Source: Autumnicola psychrophila (lineage in GTDB: Bacteria > Bacteroidota > Bacteroidia > Flavobacteriales > Flavobacteriaceae). Taken from it: a stretch of 64,000 bases of DNA. The DNA lies in contig NZ_JAVRHN010000009.1 in the NCBI RefSeq assembly GCF_031846645.1, forward strand, positions 1 to 64,000. The letters are read 5' to 3'. The notes under the pieces are model-generated. The model saw nothing but the letters and a program-made list of their open reading frames with translations. It searched no databases and had not been told where the DNA came from. The position numbers were made by a program, and so were the translations under genes. The number at the start of each line of letters is the position of its first letter. Position 1 is the first letter of the stretch. Below are positions 37,441 to 46,395 of the stretch, piece by piece.

Positions 37441-38181
37441 GTGACAGCAATTATTTCTTTATTAATAATTATTTCCCTGTCGATTCTGGCTACGCGTATA
37501 GCTACGTTAGCATTGATTCATACAGGCATGTCGAAAGAAACGGCAAAATTCCAGGCTCGCTCTGCCTTTATGGGAGTCGGCTTTACGACTAAAGAATCAG
37601 AAATGGTCGTAAACCATCCTGTTAGAAGAAAAATTTTAACGCTTCTTATCTTTCTTGGAAACGCCGGAATCATCACTACTGTATCTTCAGCTATCTTTAG
37701 TTTTATCTCTCTGGAAGGTTCCGGTTTTCTTTCTCTTGAAGTACTGGTGCTGTTTTCAGGTTTAATCCTCCTTATTTTCCTGACTCAAAGTAAATGGATT
37801 GACAAAAAATTGTCGGTTCTAATTAATAAGGCGCTAAGTAAATATACCCAGCTGGATGTAAGGGATTATTATAACCTTTTAAACTTAGAAGGAGACTACC
37901 GGGTGACGGAAATAAAAGCTTTAGAATCACACTGGATCACAGGAAAATGTCTTCAAGATTTAGAACTCGACAAAGAAGGCCTTTTGGTGCTAGGCATAAA
38001 AAGGGCTAATGGAGAATTTACGGGAGCGCCGACAGGTACAACAGAAGTTAAGGAAGGTGACATTGCAATTATCTACGGGCATGGATCGCTGCTGAACTCT
38101 CTGGAGAAAAGACAGCAGGGAAACGAAGGAAATCAGCAGCACAAAGATACCAGCAAAGCAAAATCAGAAGAAGAAAGATAA
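37441..38181 (+). CDS. TrkA-C domain membrane protein
   Basis: 246 aa, GTG start at 37441. Three membrane segments (about 2-24, 62-88, 95-115) bracket a cytosolic loop with SAFMGVGFTTKESEMVV. The C-terminal TrkA-C/RCK_C ligand-binding domain (about 145-225) has YRVTEIKALESHWITGKCLQDL and EVKEGDIAIIYGHG. These domains gate potassium or other ion transport on nucleotide binding; here the transporter type is unclear. The end is a charged tail. It converges with the AraC gene with only 6 bp between stops. Confidence 0.8.
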   Translation: MTAIISLLIIISLSILATRIATLALIHTGMSKETAKFQARSAFMGVGFTTKESEMVVNHPVRRKILTLLIFLGNAGIITTVSSAIFSFISLEGSGFLSLEVLVLFSGLILLIFLTQSKWIDKKLSVLINKALSKYTQLDVRDYYNLLNLEGDYRVTEIKALESHWITGKCLQDLELDKEGLLVLGIKRANGEFTGAPTGTTEVKEGDIAIIYGHGSLLNSLEKRQQGNEGNQQHKDTSKAKSEEER

Positions 38182-38187
38182 AAAATT

Positions 38188-39225
38188 CTAATCTTTAAGA
38201 TCCTCTTCCCCTTTGTCCTTATACGATTTCAAAAAATACCTTGGACTTACACCATACTTTTCTTTAAAAATTTTAGAAAAATAGCTTCGGTTGTTCAGCC
38301 CTATTAGGTTAACGATTTCAGAAATATTATGATCTGATGTCGTCAACATTTGTTTGGATGCATCCAGTTTTACCTGTTGTACATATTTGTTTACAGTGAG
38401 TCCATATAAATGTTTAAAACCTTCCTGAAGTTTATTTACATTAGTCCCTACTTCTTTCGCCAGATGCTCTACAGAGTAATTCTGGTTTAGGGCATCATTA
38501 ATTATCCTGCTGGCTCTTTCTACTTTTTCTACATCAGATTTTCTTAGGATCTGCGGAAGGTTATCTACCTGATTATCATCTTTATATTGACGGATTTGAA
38601 GTGTTAACATCTCATAGAGCTTTGCTTCAACAAAAAGTGACCTCAAAAAACCGTCAAGTTCCTTTTGATGTATTTCCTCAACAATATCTGCAGATCTCAT
38701 GCTATAGTGACCCTGATAGAAAAATTTTTTCTCTGCAACAGAGTCCTCAAATAAAGTCTTTAAATCTGAAGGAATTCCTTTATAATGATGATTTTGCCGG
38801 CGATTAAAAATGCTTCGCATGATCTCTATGCTGGTTACATGTACCTTTTTATTAGCCTTAAACTTAAGAAGATGACCGTTTTCTCCACTGCTCGAAACTA
38901 TTACGTTCTGATAGGTCTCAATAGTGTGCCTGTCATTATCTTCATTAAAGCCATGATCTGCCTCACCTTCTGAACAAAAAATAAACTTAAGGGGGTGAGT
39001 TTCTTTCTTTATAAATGTGATTTCATAATCGCTAAAAAAAGTACAGTTATATTCAATAACCCCGATTCCAGAATCAAAACTTGTCCCTTGAATAAAACCT
39101 TCTCCAAGTACTTCCGGCACTTTAATAGTTAATTCACCACTGTCGTTATCTATAGGTATCTCCCATTGTTGCGAAAGATCTTTAATAATGTCCTCTACAG
39201 GTAAAGCAGTTACAGAAATTCCCAT
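38188..39225 (-). CDS. AraC-family transcriptional regulator
   Basis: 345 aa. A ~225-residue N-terminal sensor region without a clear cupin motif is followed by two HTH motifs: YSVEHLAKEVGTNVNKLQEGF and HNISEIVNLIGLNNRSYFSKIF, ending GVSPRYFLKSY (about 240-335). This is the PchR/YbtA-like layout. Its targets are unknown; no operon lies immediately next to it. Confidence 0.88.
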   Translation of the reverse strand: MGISVTALPVEDIIKDLSQQWEIPIDNDSGELTIKVPEVLGEGFIQGTSFDSGIGVIEYNCTFFSDYEITFIKKETHPLKFIFCSEGEADHGFNEDNDRHTIETYQNVIVSSSGENGHLLKFKANKKVHVTSIEIMRSIFNRRQNHHYKGIPSDLKTLFEDSVAEKKFFYQGHYSMRSADIVEEIHQKELDGFLRSLFVEAKLYEMLTLQIRQYKDDNQVDNLPQILRKSDVEKVERASRIINDALNQNYSVEHLAKEVGTNVNKLQEGFKHLYGLTVNKYVQQVKLDASKQMLTTSDHNISEIVNLIGLNNRSYFSKIFKEKYGVSPRYFLKSYKDKGEEDLKD

Positions 39226-39453
39226 CTTGTATTTTTAATTTTATATTTTATTAGATTCAACTCCTTCATGGAAGAATTGATCTATTTCTATTTTTAATTC
39301 GGATTATCTAATTTCAAAGAAGGCCAAGAGTATTATTCTAATATTAAAAAATAATTATTATATAAAGCTAAAATCGTGTTATTTCTATGATAAATATGTC
39401 CAAAAACGGCAAACGAGACAGGAATAATAGATCAACTTTGCGCCGATAGTAAT

Positions 39454-39769
39454 TTGGTCCAAAACCAAAATAAAGAAAACAGATTGACATATATTTATCT
39501 AATTGGTGCTCTTGAAATACTCGTAGTATTAATAGTGGCTTATTCTTTAATAATGAAAATAAATAATATTAAAGAAGGAACAAGGTCAGCAAGAACTCCC
39601 TTTAGTTCTCTACGGAATCGTCGGCTCCCTTTTTTCCCAGGTAATTATTTTTCCGCCTCTAAGGATTCAGAAAAAAGAGAAGGCTGTAACAACTGCGGAA
39701 TTTAATAAAAACTTTTCTTCAGCAAACACTGAATATTCCTTACTACAGGCCGAAAATTGCCATTTTTAA
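39454..39769 (+). pseudogene. Small two-TM membrane protein gene with a probable frameshift
   Basis: A TTG-initiated frame encodes NKENRLTYIYL and a membrane helix (GALEILVVLIVAYSLI). It continues best in the next frame from about 39563-39600, with EQGQQELPLVLYGIVGSLFS and a second helix (QVIIFPPLRIQ). That frame ends at TAA 39767-39769. In its original frame the tail is Arg/Ser/Cys-rich and unlike a membrane protein. Family not recognised; a sequencing error would look the same. Confidence 0.35.
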
Positions 39770-39778
39770 CCTGTCATC

Positions 39779-39973
39779 TCAGGAACGTATATTTTTGAAC
39801 AGCAATATTCCTACTGAAACTAATATTAAAGAACTTACAAGCACCAAAAGCGGGAAATGATCATTAAAAAAAGGCAATCCAAGCCATAATGAAGCCCCTT
39901 TATAGAAAATTAAAGCTTCGGAAAGCACAAAACCGGTGAAATAGAGCCAAAATACAGGTTTTTGGAGCTTCAT
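39779..39973 (-). CDS. Small hypothetical membrane protein
   Basis: 64 aa, ATG start. Two hydrophobic helices (about 7-28 and 40-58) separated by GASLWLGLPFFNDH, ending FKNIRS. No family recognised. Convergent with the frameshifted gene 9 bp away. The hydrophobic pattern supports a real product, but the length allows chance. Confidence 0.45.
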   Translation of the reverse strand: MKLQKPVFWLYFTGFVLSEALIFYKGASLWLGLPFFNDHFPLLVLVSSLILVSVGILLFKNIRS

Positions 39974-40104
39974 CAGCTTAAAATGCTGAAAATAGGTAAA
40001 TAAGTAACTTCACCAGGGTTTTCACACTCATAGGTACCCCTACATTTTTCACAAGAAAACCAACAGAAACTGAAATCTTCAGTATTTCTTTTTCAGCAAA
40101 AAAA

Positions 40105-40147
40105 ACCGGAAGCTGAAAAAGGCAATTATCGCCCTTCAGTTTCCGGT
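40105..40147 (-). terminator. Intrinsic terminator of the GapN-like gene
   Basis: A 13-bp stem with one G-T pair (40105-40117 accggaagctgaa, 40135-40147 ttcagtttccggt) is followed on the minus strand by an eight-T run. It lies ~60 bases past the stop codon. Confidence 0.88.
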
Positions 40148-40168
40148 ATTAATAATTTATGATATAAT

Positions 40169-40200
40169 AATTTCTTCAGTTAAAAATTACTGAAGAAATT
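40169..40200 (-). other. Second perfect hairpin between the GapN-like stop and the terminator
   Basis: A perfect 12-bp inverted repeat (aatttcttcagt / actgaagaaatt, 8-nt loop) begins 7 bases past the stop codon. No T-run follows on the minus strand, so it may protect the 3' end of the mRNA rather than terminate. Confidence 0.6.
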
Positions 40201-40206
40201 TGAGAG

Positions 40207-41784
40207 TTACAGAATATAATCTGTATTTACAAAATTAGATTCTTTACTCGCCAGTAATTTCTGTAGGATATCGTTGTTATAAGGGTTGTCCTTGGAAGCA
40301 ACAAATGTTCGTATGGAGAACGATCTTAGCGCATCATGGACGCTCAATGTCCCTACAGCAGAATCTTTTCTTCCTGTAAATGGAAAAACGTCTGGTCCTC
40401 TCTGGCAGGAACTATTTAAATTCACCCTGCAAACAAGGTTTACCAACGTATCAATAAGCGGAGCGATCTGCTCAATATCCTTTCCAAACAAACTTACCTG
40501 CTGGCCGTAATTTGAGTCGGCAATTTCGTCCAGTAATTTTTCAATAGAATTAAACGGTTTTATTGGAATTACAGGTCCAAATTGTTCTTCCTGGTACACC
40601 CGCATATCCTGCGTCACCGGATAAAGCACCGCCGGAAAAATATAATTTTCAGAAACCTGTCCACCTTTAGCATTCAGGATTTCGGCACCTTTTTCTTTGG
40701 CATCTGTAATTAACTCCTGGATATATTGTGGTTTATCGGGTTCTGGTAGCGGAGTAAGCTGTACTTTTTCATCCCACGGATTTCCGAATTTAAGTTCGTC
40801 TACTTTTTGAGCAAAACGTTTATTAAATTCTTCTCGAATATCTTCATGAACATGAATAATCTTAAGTGCAGTACAACGCTGTCCGTTAAATGATAAAGTT
40901 CCCGAGATACATTCCGCAATAGCCAAATCCAGGTCCGCATCGGGAAGGATAATTGCAGGATTTTTTGCTTCAAGCCCCAGAACAAGTCTCAGCCTGTTCT
41001 TATGCGGGTGCTGATCCTGTAAGGCAATAGCAGATTTGCTGTTTCCTATTAACGCCAAAACATCAATCCTACCATCTTTCATAATTGGCGCAGCCACTTC
41101 TCTTCCCCTGCCGTAAATCACGTTCACCACTCCCGGAGGAAAACTGTTTCTAAACGCTTCCAATAACGGAGATAAAAGCAGTACCCCATGTTTAGCGGGT
41201 TTAAAAATAACCGTATTACCCATAATCACCGCGGGAATGAGTAAAGCAAATGTTTCATTAAGAGGATAATTATATGGTCCAAGACACAACACAACTCCTA
41301 ATGGCCCACGACGAATATGCGCATTTACGTTATCGCGCTTTGAAAATTTAGCGCTATTGCGGTCCAGTTGTTTATAATCTTCTATGGTGTCGTAAATGTA
41401 CTCCACGGTACGGTCAAATTCCTTTTCTGAATCTGGTAAAGATTTTCCAATCTCCCACATAAGCAATTTCACCACTTCCTCCCGTTTGGTTTTCATCTGC
41501 TCCACAAACTTTTCCATACACTTAATCCTGAAGGAAACTTTCGCTGTCGGCCAGGTTCCTTTGCCCTTGTCAAAAGCTTTACAGGCATGATCCAGAACTT
41601 CCAAAGCCGTGGCTTCATCCATATGTGGTATAGTGCCCAATAAAGTTTTACTATATTCAGAAGTTGAAGAAATCGTGGAGTGCACTTCATCTTTTTTACC
41701 ATTCCAGGTTTTCAGCTCTCCGTTGCCTAAATAGGTTTCCTGATGTAAAAGTTCGCTAATTTGAGAATAATTTGAATTACTCAT
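40207..41784 (-). CDS. gapN: NADP-dependent aldehyde dehydrogenase, GapN-like
   Basis: 525 aa ALDH-superfamily protein. The NADP site shows GPYNYPLNETFALL, FKPAKHG and LIGNSKSA; the general base Glu is in LGLEAKNPAI and the catalytic Cys in FNGQRCTALK (near residue 303). The C-terminal SCQRGPDVFPFTGRKDSAVGTLS block is typical of non-phosphorylating glyceraldehyde-3-phosphate dehydrogenases. Such an enzyme oxidises G3P to 3-phosphoglycerate with NADPH gain. Monocistronic, with its own terminator. Other aldehyde substrates cannot be excluded. Confidence 0.8.
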   Translation of the reverse strand: MSNSNYSQISELLHQETYLGNGELKTWNGKKDEVHSTISSTSEYSKTLLGTIPHMDEATALEVLDHACKAFDKGKGTWPTAKVSFRIKCMEKFVEQMKTKREEVVKLLMWEIGKSLPDSEKEFDRTVEYIYDTIEDYKQLDRNSAKFSKRDNVNAHIRRGPLGVVLCLGPYNYPLNETFALLIPAVIMGNTVIFKPAKHGVLLLSPLLEAFRNSFPPGVVNVIYGRGREVAAPIMKDGRIDVLALIGNSKSAIALQDQHPHKNRLRLVLGLEAKNPAIILPDADLDLAIAECISGTLSFNGQRCTALKIIHVHEDIREEFNKRFAQKVDELKFGNPWDEKVQLTPLPEPDKPQYIQELITDAKEKGAEILNAKGGQVSENYIFPAVLYPVTQDMRVYQEEQFGPVIPIKPFNSIEKLLDEIADSNYGQQVSLFGKDIEQIAPLIDTLVNLVCRVNLNSSCQRGPDVFPFTGRKDSAVGTLSVHDALRSFSIRTFVASKDNPYNNDILQKLLASKESNFVNTDYIL

Positions 41785-42056
41785 AATTCGATGATTGGTT
41801 TGAAATAAAATTATAGAATTTCTGTTGATAATATCAGTGCAAGAGACACTATATTGCTCATACTACAAAAAAAATAATCGAAATCACACATCTCCTTTTA
41901 AATTGTCTTAATAATTACAGCTTTACGATGGACACGCTGATTCAGATTTTCTAAAAAGTGATTTAAAATATATTTTTTGGGAACAATGACTTTAAGTGCT
42001 TTAAAAATTTCCCAACAGAATTCAGTATTATTTATATCAATGAAGATTATAACTAT

Positions 42057-43373
42057 TCAGTTCTGAATATCAATCCTCTGTTTTGATGCCCAGAAGCCAT
42101 AGATCATAATTAGAACAAAACACAGCACAGGTAAAATAAAAGAAAAGTTGACTTCAGAAACACCTAAAATATCATAATCGTCTACAGCAGCACCTCCCAG
42201 GTCTATGATCATTCCCTGTAATTTCGGCATTAATGCGCCACCCACAATAGCCATTACCAATCCCGCAGCTCCTATTTTAGATTCTTCCTCTTTTAAACCT
42301 TCCAGTGCTATACCATAAATGGTGGGGAACATAACAGACATAAATAAAGAAGTAGCTACAAGGCTGTAAAGACCAATTGTTCCTTCAACAAAAATCACTG
42401 TTGTACAACTCAGCACACCCAAAACTGCAAAAATACCAAGAAGTCTCCCGGGGTCCATAAATTTTAAAAGATATGTTCCTATGGCACGTCCCGCTGTAAA
42501 AAGCACAAATGCAGACAACTGATAATTGGCAGCCACACTACTGGAGATATTTATAGATTCGGCATACTGATAAATGTAGGTCCAGCACATAATTTGTGCG
42601 CCAACATACATAATTTGCGTGAATACCCCGAAATAGTAACGCTTGTTCCCGGCCAAGGCCGAAAAGGTTTCGGATAATGGCGGAATGCCTCCATCCTCTT
42701 TCGCTTGTGGCATTTTGTTCACGACAATAAGAATAAAGACTATAAGTACCACAAGACCCAGTCCAACATAGGGATCGCGGATACTCATTAAATCTGTTGT
42801 TCTTATAATAGTTTTCTGTACCTCCTCTAATTGAGAATAATTCGCAATATCATCTGATCGTAACTTATCCAGAATAAAAAACTTGGCAACCAGTAATCCG
42901 GCCAACAATCCTACTGGATTAAAAGCTTGCGCCAGATTTAGCCGTTGCGTCGCAGTTTTCGCCGGTCCCATGGAAAGTATATAAGGATTTGCAGTAGTTT
43001 CCAGGAAAGCGAGACCAAAGGTCAGAATATATAAGCCAAGACAAAAGAACCAGAATTGTTCTGATGTGGCCGCGGGATAAAATAAAAGCGCCCCTGCAGC
43101 ATATAATCCTAACCCGATCAAGACACCTGTTTTATAGGAATATTTCCTCACAAAGAGCGCTGCCGGCAGTGCCATACAGAAATATCCGCCATAAAACGCC
43201 ATTTGCACCCATGCCGCCTGGGAATTACTTAACTCCAAAACTTTTTTAAAAGCCTGCACCATGGGGTCTGTTACTGCATTTGCAAAACCCCACAGTGCAA
43301 ATAGAGAAGTGATAAGAATAAATGGCAGAAATAACTTAGCGGGGACAACAGGTGATTTGGATGAATTGGCCAT
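42057..43373 (-). CDS. MFS sugar:H+ symporter, FucP-like
   Basis: 438 aa with 12 membrane segments. FucP-family marks are WGFANAVTDPMVQAFKK in TM1, FYGGYFCMALPAALFVRKYSYKTG, LETTANPYILSMGP and LNLAQAFNPVGLLAG. In Bacteroidota this family imports fucose, glucose, mannose or galactose. The gene lies between GapN and a two-component pair, away from the mannan and uronate operons, so the sugar stays open. Confidence 0.88.
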   Translation of the reverse strand: MANSSKSPVVPAKLFLPFILITSLFALWGFANAVTDPMVQAFKKVLELSNSQAAWVQMAFYGGYFCMALPAALFVRKYSYKTGVLIGLGLYAAGALLFYPAATSEQFWFFCLGLYILTFGLAFLETTANPYILSMGPAKTATQRLNLAQAFNPVGLLAGLLVAKFFILDKLRSDDIANYSQLEEVQKTIIRTTDLMSIRDPYVGLGLVVLIVFILIVVNKMPQAKEDGGIPPLSETFSALAGNKRYYFGVFTQIMYVGAQIMCWTYIYQYAESINISSSVAANYQLSAFVLFTAGRAIGTYLLKFMDPGRLLGIFAVLGVLSCTTVIFVEGTIGLYSLVATSLFMSVMFPTIYGIALEGLKEEESKIGAAGLVMAIVGGALMPKLQGMIIDLGGAAVDDYDILGVSEVNFSFILPVLCFVLIMIYGFWASKQRIDIQN

Positions 43374-43514
43374 TAAACTAAATGATATTTTTAGAGAAGA
43401 TCAAAATCTACAAATAAACTTAAGTTATTCTGAAAACTTTGGGTGTCCTAAGATTTCCTGGAATACCTTAAAAAAATTTCTTTGAAAAAGATAAATTTCA
43501 CCTATAAAAAGCTG

Positions 43515-43871
43515 CTAACTTTCCAGCTGCTTACTAATTCTTGAGCAAAGATCATTTAAATCAAAAGGTTTTGAAATAAAGTCTACAGCTCCCACTTCTT
43601 TGTTCCTGCTGGGATTTTCATGTGCGGACATTAGGAAGACGGGAATGTGATTTTTATTTGAGCTAAGAGTAAGGTCTCTGCATATATCTAGTCCATTACC
43701 GTCTGGTAACATGATGTCCAATAGAATAAGATCTGGATCTTCCTGAGGTAAATAAGATTTAAATCCTTCTGCAGTGGCAAAACTCTGTACCTTATATTCC
43801 CTGCTCATAAGGAGATACTCTAATAATTCGCGGATATCATCGTCATCCTCTACAATAAAAATCTGCTTCAT
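43515..43871 (-). CDS. Single-domain response regulator (CheY-like receiver)
   Basis: 118 aa receiver only. Acidic pocket EDDDD near residues 8-12, phospho-acceptor Asp in LILLDIMLPDG (near 53), Ser in VFLMSAHE and Lys in DFISKPF. No output domain. It lies 68 bp downstream of the PAS/GAF histidine kinase on the same strand, its likely phosphate donor. Confidence 0.9.
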   Translation of the reverse strand: MKQIFIVEDDDDIRELLEYLLMSREYKVQSFATAEGFKSYLPQEDPDLILLDIMLPDGNGLDICRDLTLSSNKNHIPVFLMSAHENPSRNKEVGAVDFISKPFDLNDLCSRISKQLES

Positions 43872-43939
43872 GGTGTAAAAATACGCATGTATAGAAATAA
43901 AAATTTTAAAAGAATCGTTAAAGATTAATTAAGGAATTC

Positions 43940-45958
43940 CTACTGTTTTTTCTTTAGAGGCAGAGTAAATGAAAATTCCGATCCCTTACCCTCTTCGCTC
44001 TTCACTTCTATCTTCCCGCTGTGGCGGTCAATGATTTGCTTTGTAAGATAAAGACCTAATCCTAATCCACTAATGCCTTTTGTATTTTCAGCTCTGTAAA
44101 ATCTCGAAAATACCTGATCTTGTTGCTCTTTGGTTAACCCAATGCCTTTATCGCGTATTTTAACTTTTGCCGTTCTCTCTCCTACTTCAAGCGTCAGGAA
44201 AACTTTATTAGCCCCAGGAGAGTATTTGACGGCGTTGGTTAAAAAATTATTTACCGCCTGCTCAATACGTTGTTTATCTCCTTCTACCAAAGCCGAAACT
44301 TCAGATATTTTTTGAATAATCTGGTGTGACTTACAGGAGTGACTAAAAGTTTCTGCTATATCTCTAAGCATTTCTTTAAGGTCAAAGACTTCAATATTAT
44401 AATCTAGCTTTCCCGCTTCGATCCTGGACATGTTTAAAAGATCTTCAACAAGGGTATTTAATTTGTTAACCTGGCTTATAGATTTATTCAGAAATCGCTC
44501 AGACAATGGATCAGATTCTTTCTGCCCCAGTAACTGGAGGTAACCTTTAATGGTAGTCAAGGGGGTTTTCAACTCATGACTGGCCAGAGCAATAAATTCA
44601 TCCTTTTTAGCACTAAGACTTTTTACTTGTTCAAAAAGTTTAGAATTATCCAGGGAAATGGCTGCCTGGGATGCTATATTTAGTACCAAATCTTCGTGTT
44701 CTGCCTTAAATATTCCTTTTTCAGAATGGCCAAATAATAATCCCCCAATCACAGATCCAGATGCAGATATCACGGGTACGGCCATATAACTCGATACCGA
44801 AAGATGACCTTCAGGCATGCCCGAAAGAGGTTTGTTATGTCCATATCGTTTATCCTTTTTTACATCAGCTACACGGATAACTTCTTTTCCGTAGAATGTG
44901 GAGTGAAACATTTCTGTGTTACGTGGCATACCGAGGTGTTCAAAAGCTTCTCTGGGAGCCCCGGACAGTGTATATAGCTTGTAAGCCTCTCCCTGCTCAT
45001 TAATGCTATTATAGAAAAAAGCCCCAAAAGCAGCACCGGTAAGTTTCGTTGTGGCATCTGTAACCTGCTGAAGGATTGCCTGAATATCCATACTCCTGGA
45101 GATGTTTCTTCCTATGTAATTCAAGATTTCCAGATTCCTTGTATGTTTTTTAATTTCGGACTGTGCCTTTACCTGTGCAGTGATATCCCTGGCTATTTTT
45201 GATGCGCCTATAATATTGCCATTTTTGTCCTTGACGGGAGAAACAGTAAGTGATATCACTAATTCTCTGCCGTCTTTTGTCATTCGGATGGTCTCAAAGT
45301 GGTCTAGCTTTTGGCCACTTTTTATTTTATTAATAATAAGTTCCTCTTCCTTCATTCTTTCCGGGGGAATAAGAATTGTTATAGACTTACCCAAAACTTC
45401 ATTTTCAGAATATCCAAAAATCTTTTCGGCACCCTGATTCCAGCTCGTAATGATACCACCTAAATCTTTGCTAATAATAGCATCGTCTGATGATTCCACA
45501 ATAGCAGATAATGTTGCTTGCTTTATCTCGTCCTCTTTCTCTCCGGTAATATCAATAAGAACATTTTGTGCACCCATCAGGTTTTTATTAGCATCAAAAA
45601 TAGGCTTTGGATTAGTGAGCAGGTACCGCATCGTTCCATCTGGTCTTTTTATCCTTATTTTTTGTCTTTCGGGCGTAATTCTTCCGCGAAGGATTTGGTT
45701 CAGGGGATGTGCTTCCCATGGCATCTGTTGGCCATCTGGATAATAGATTTTCCCCGAGCCACACCAGAGATCCTTACCTATTTCCGGTGTTCTTCCCCAG
45801 AGCGCTACAGCTGCCTTATTAAAAAAGGTAAGGTAACCCTCTTTGTCGCAAGTATAGAAAGGCACATCTGTTTCTTCCCACATTTGCCGGAAATCAAGCT
45901 GAAGTTGTGCTGCTTTTCGGTTAAAATCATCCTTATTCTCAGAAACAATTGATTTCAT
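43940..45958 (-). CDS. PAS-PAS-GAF sensor histidine kinase
   Basis: 672 aa, soluble. PAS1 (about 22-145), PAS2 (about 148-270, SSDDAIISKDLGGIITSWN), GAF (about 280-440), HisKA with H-box ALASHELKTPLTTI (His near 461) and HATPase_c. The ATPase has EQAVNNFLTNAVKYSP (N-box), IRDKGIGL (G1) and GLGLGLYLTK (G2). All kinase boxes are intact, in contrast to the PAS protein at 28286. It probably phosphorylates the receiver encoded just downstream. The signal is unknown. Confidence 0.92.
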   Translation of the reverse strand: MKSIVSENKDDFNRKAAQLQLDFRQMWEETDVPFYTCDKEGYLTFFNKAAVALWGRTPEIGKDLWCGSGKIYYPDGQQMPWEAHPLNQILRGRITPERQKIRIKRPDGTMRYLLTNPKPIFDANKNLMGAQNVLIDITGEKEDEIKQATLSAIVESSDDAIISKDLGGIITSWNQGAEKIFGYSENEVLGKSITILIPPERMKEEELIINKIKSGQKLDHFETIRMTKDGRELVISLTVSPVKDKNGNIIGASKIARDITAQVKAQSEIKKHTRNLEILNYIGRNISRSMDIQAILQQVTDATTKLTGAAFGAFFYNSINEQGEAYKLYTLSGAPREAFEHLGMPRNTEMFHSTFYGKEVIRVADVKKDKRYGHNKPLSGMPEGHLSVSSYMAVPVISASGSVIGGLLFGHSEKGIFKAEHEDLVLNIASQAAISLDNSKLFEQVKSLSAKKDEFIALASHELKTPLTTIKGYLQLLGQKESDPLSERFLNKSISQVNKLNTLVEDLLNMSRIEAGKLDYNIEVFDLKEMLRDIAETFSHSCKSHQIIQKISEVSALVEGDKQRIEQAVNNFLTNAVKYSPGANKVFLTLEVGERTAKVKIRDKGIGLTKEQQDQVFSRFYRAENTKGISGLGLGLYLTKQIIDRHSGKIEVKSEEGKGSEFSFTLPLKKKQ

Positions 45959-46395
45959 AATTCTATCATTACATATAGCTACATCAAAAGGGATTAAACA
46001 ATTCCTAATGAAGTAAAAATATCAAAAATAGTGAAGAGAGTAGGATATGCTTTTAAATTAAGCAAATGTTTAACGTAACTCATGCTTAAAATATCCTTTA
46101 GTACAGGAAGTTGACAAAATTAAATTCACCTGAAGAAGAACCGGTTATGAAGGAAACCGGAATTAATGATAATGGTAATTGTAAACTCTAGACAAAAGAA
46201 CTGATACTCAGATTTAAAGACTACACATCTCATTTCACCCGCATTGTATATGATAAGAACTCCCCTGAAAATGCCAATTTTAAGAAGCTAATGTTACAGT
46301 ACATAATCGTTGCCGAAATTTGGCATATTAGGCAGAAGACTTTTTTACAGGTATTCGGTGATTAATTATAATTTCTATAATGATATACTTTTAAA
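45959..46395. other. 437-bp intergenic region, no supported gene
   Basis: A plus-strand stretch (about 46100-46365) translates into protein-like text (KELILRFKDYTSHFTRIVYD, FKKLMLQYIIVAEIWH) but has an in-frame TAG and no start, so it could be a dead gene fragment. TATTTTTG about 100 bp upstream of the kinase ATG fits a -7 box, but no TTG is at the right distance. Confidence 0.4.

Noticed and set aside
39751..39769. Recurring string like aaaattgccattttt (also near 32054 and 51687) as a dispersed repeat
   Set aside because: Matches are short, partly coding and not flanked by shared sequence, so chance in AT-rich DNA is enough.
46110..46363. Protein-like plus-strand stretch downstream of the UxaE gene
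   Set aside because: In-frame TAG, no start and no recognised motif; too weak for a gene or pseudogene call.
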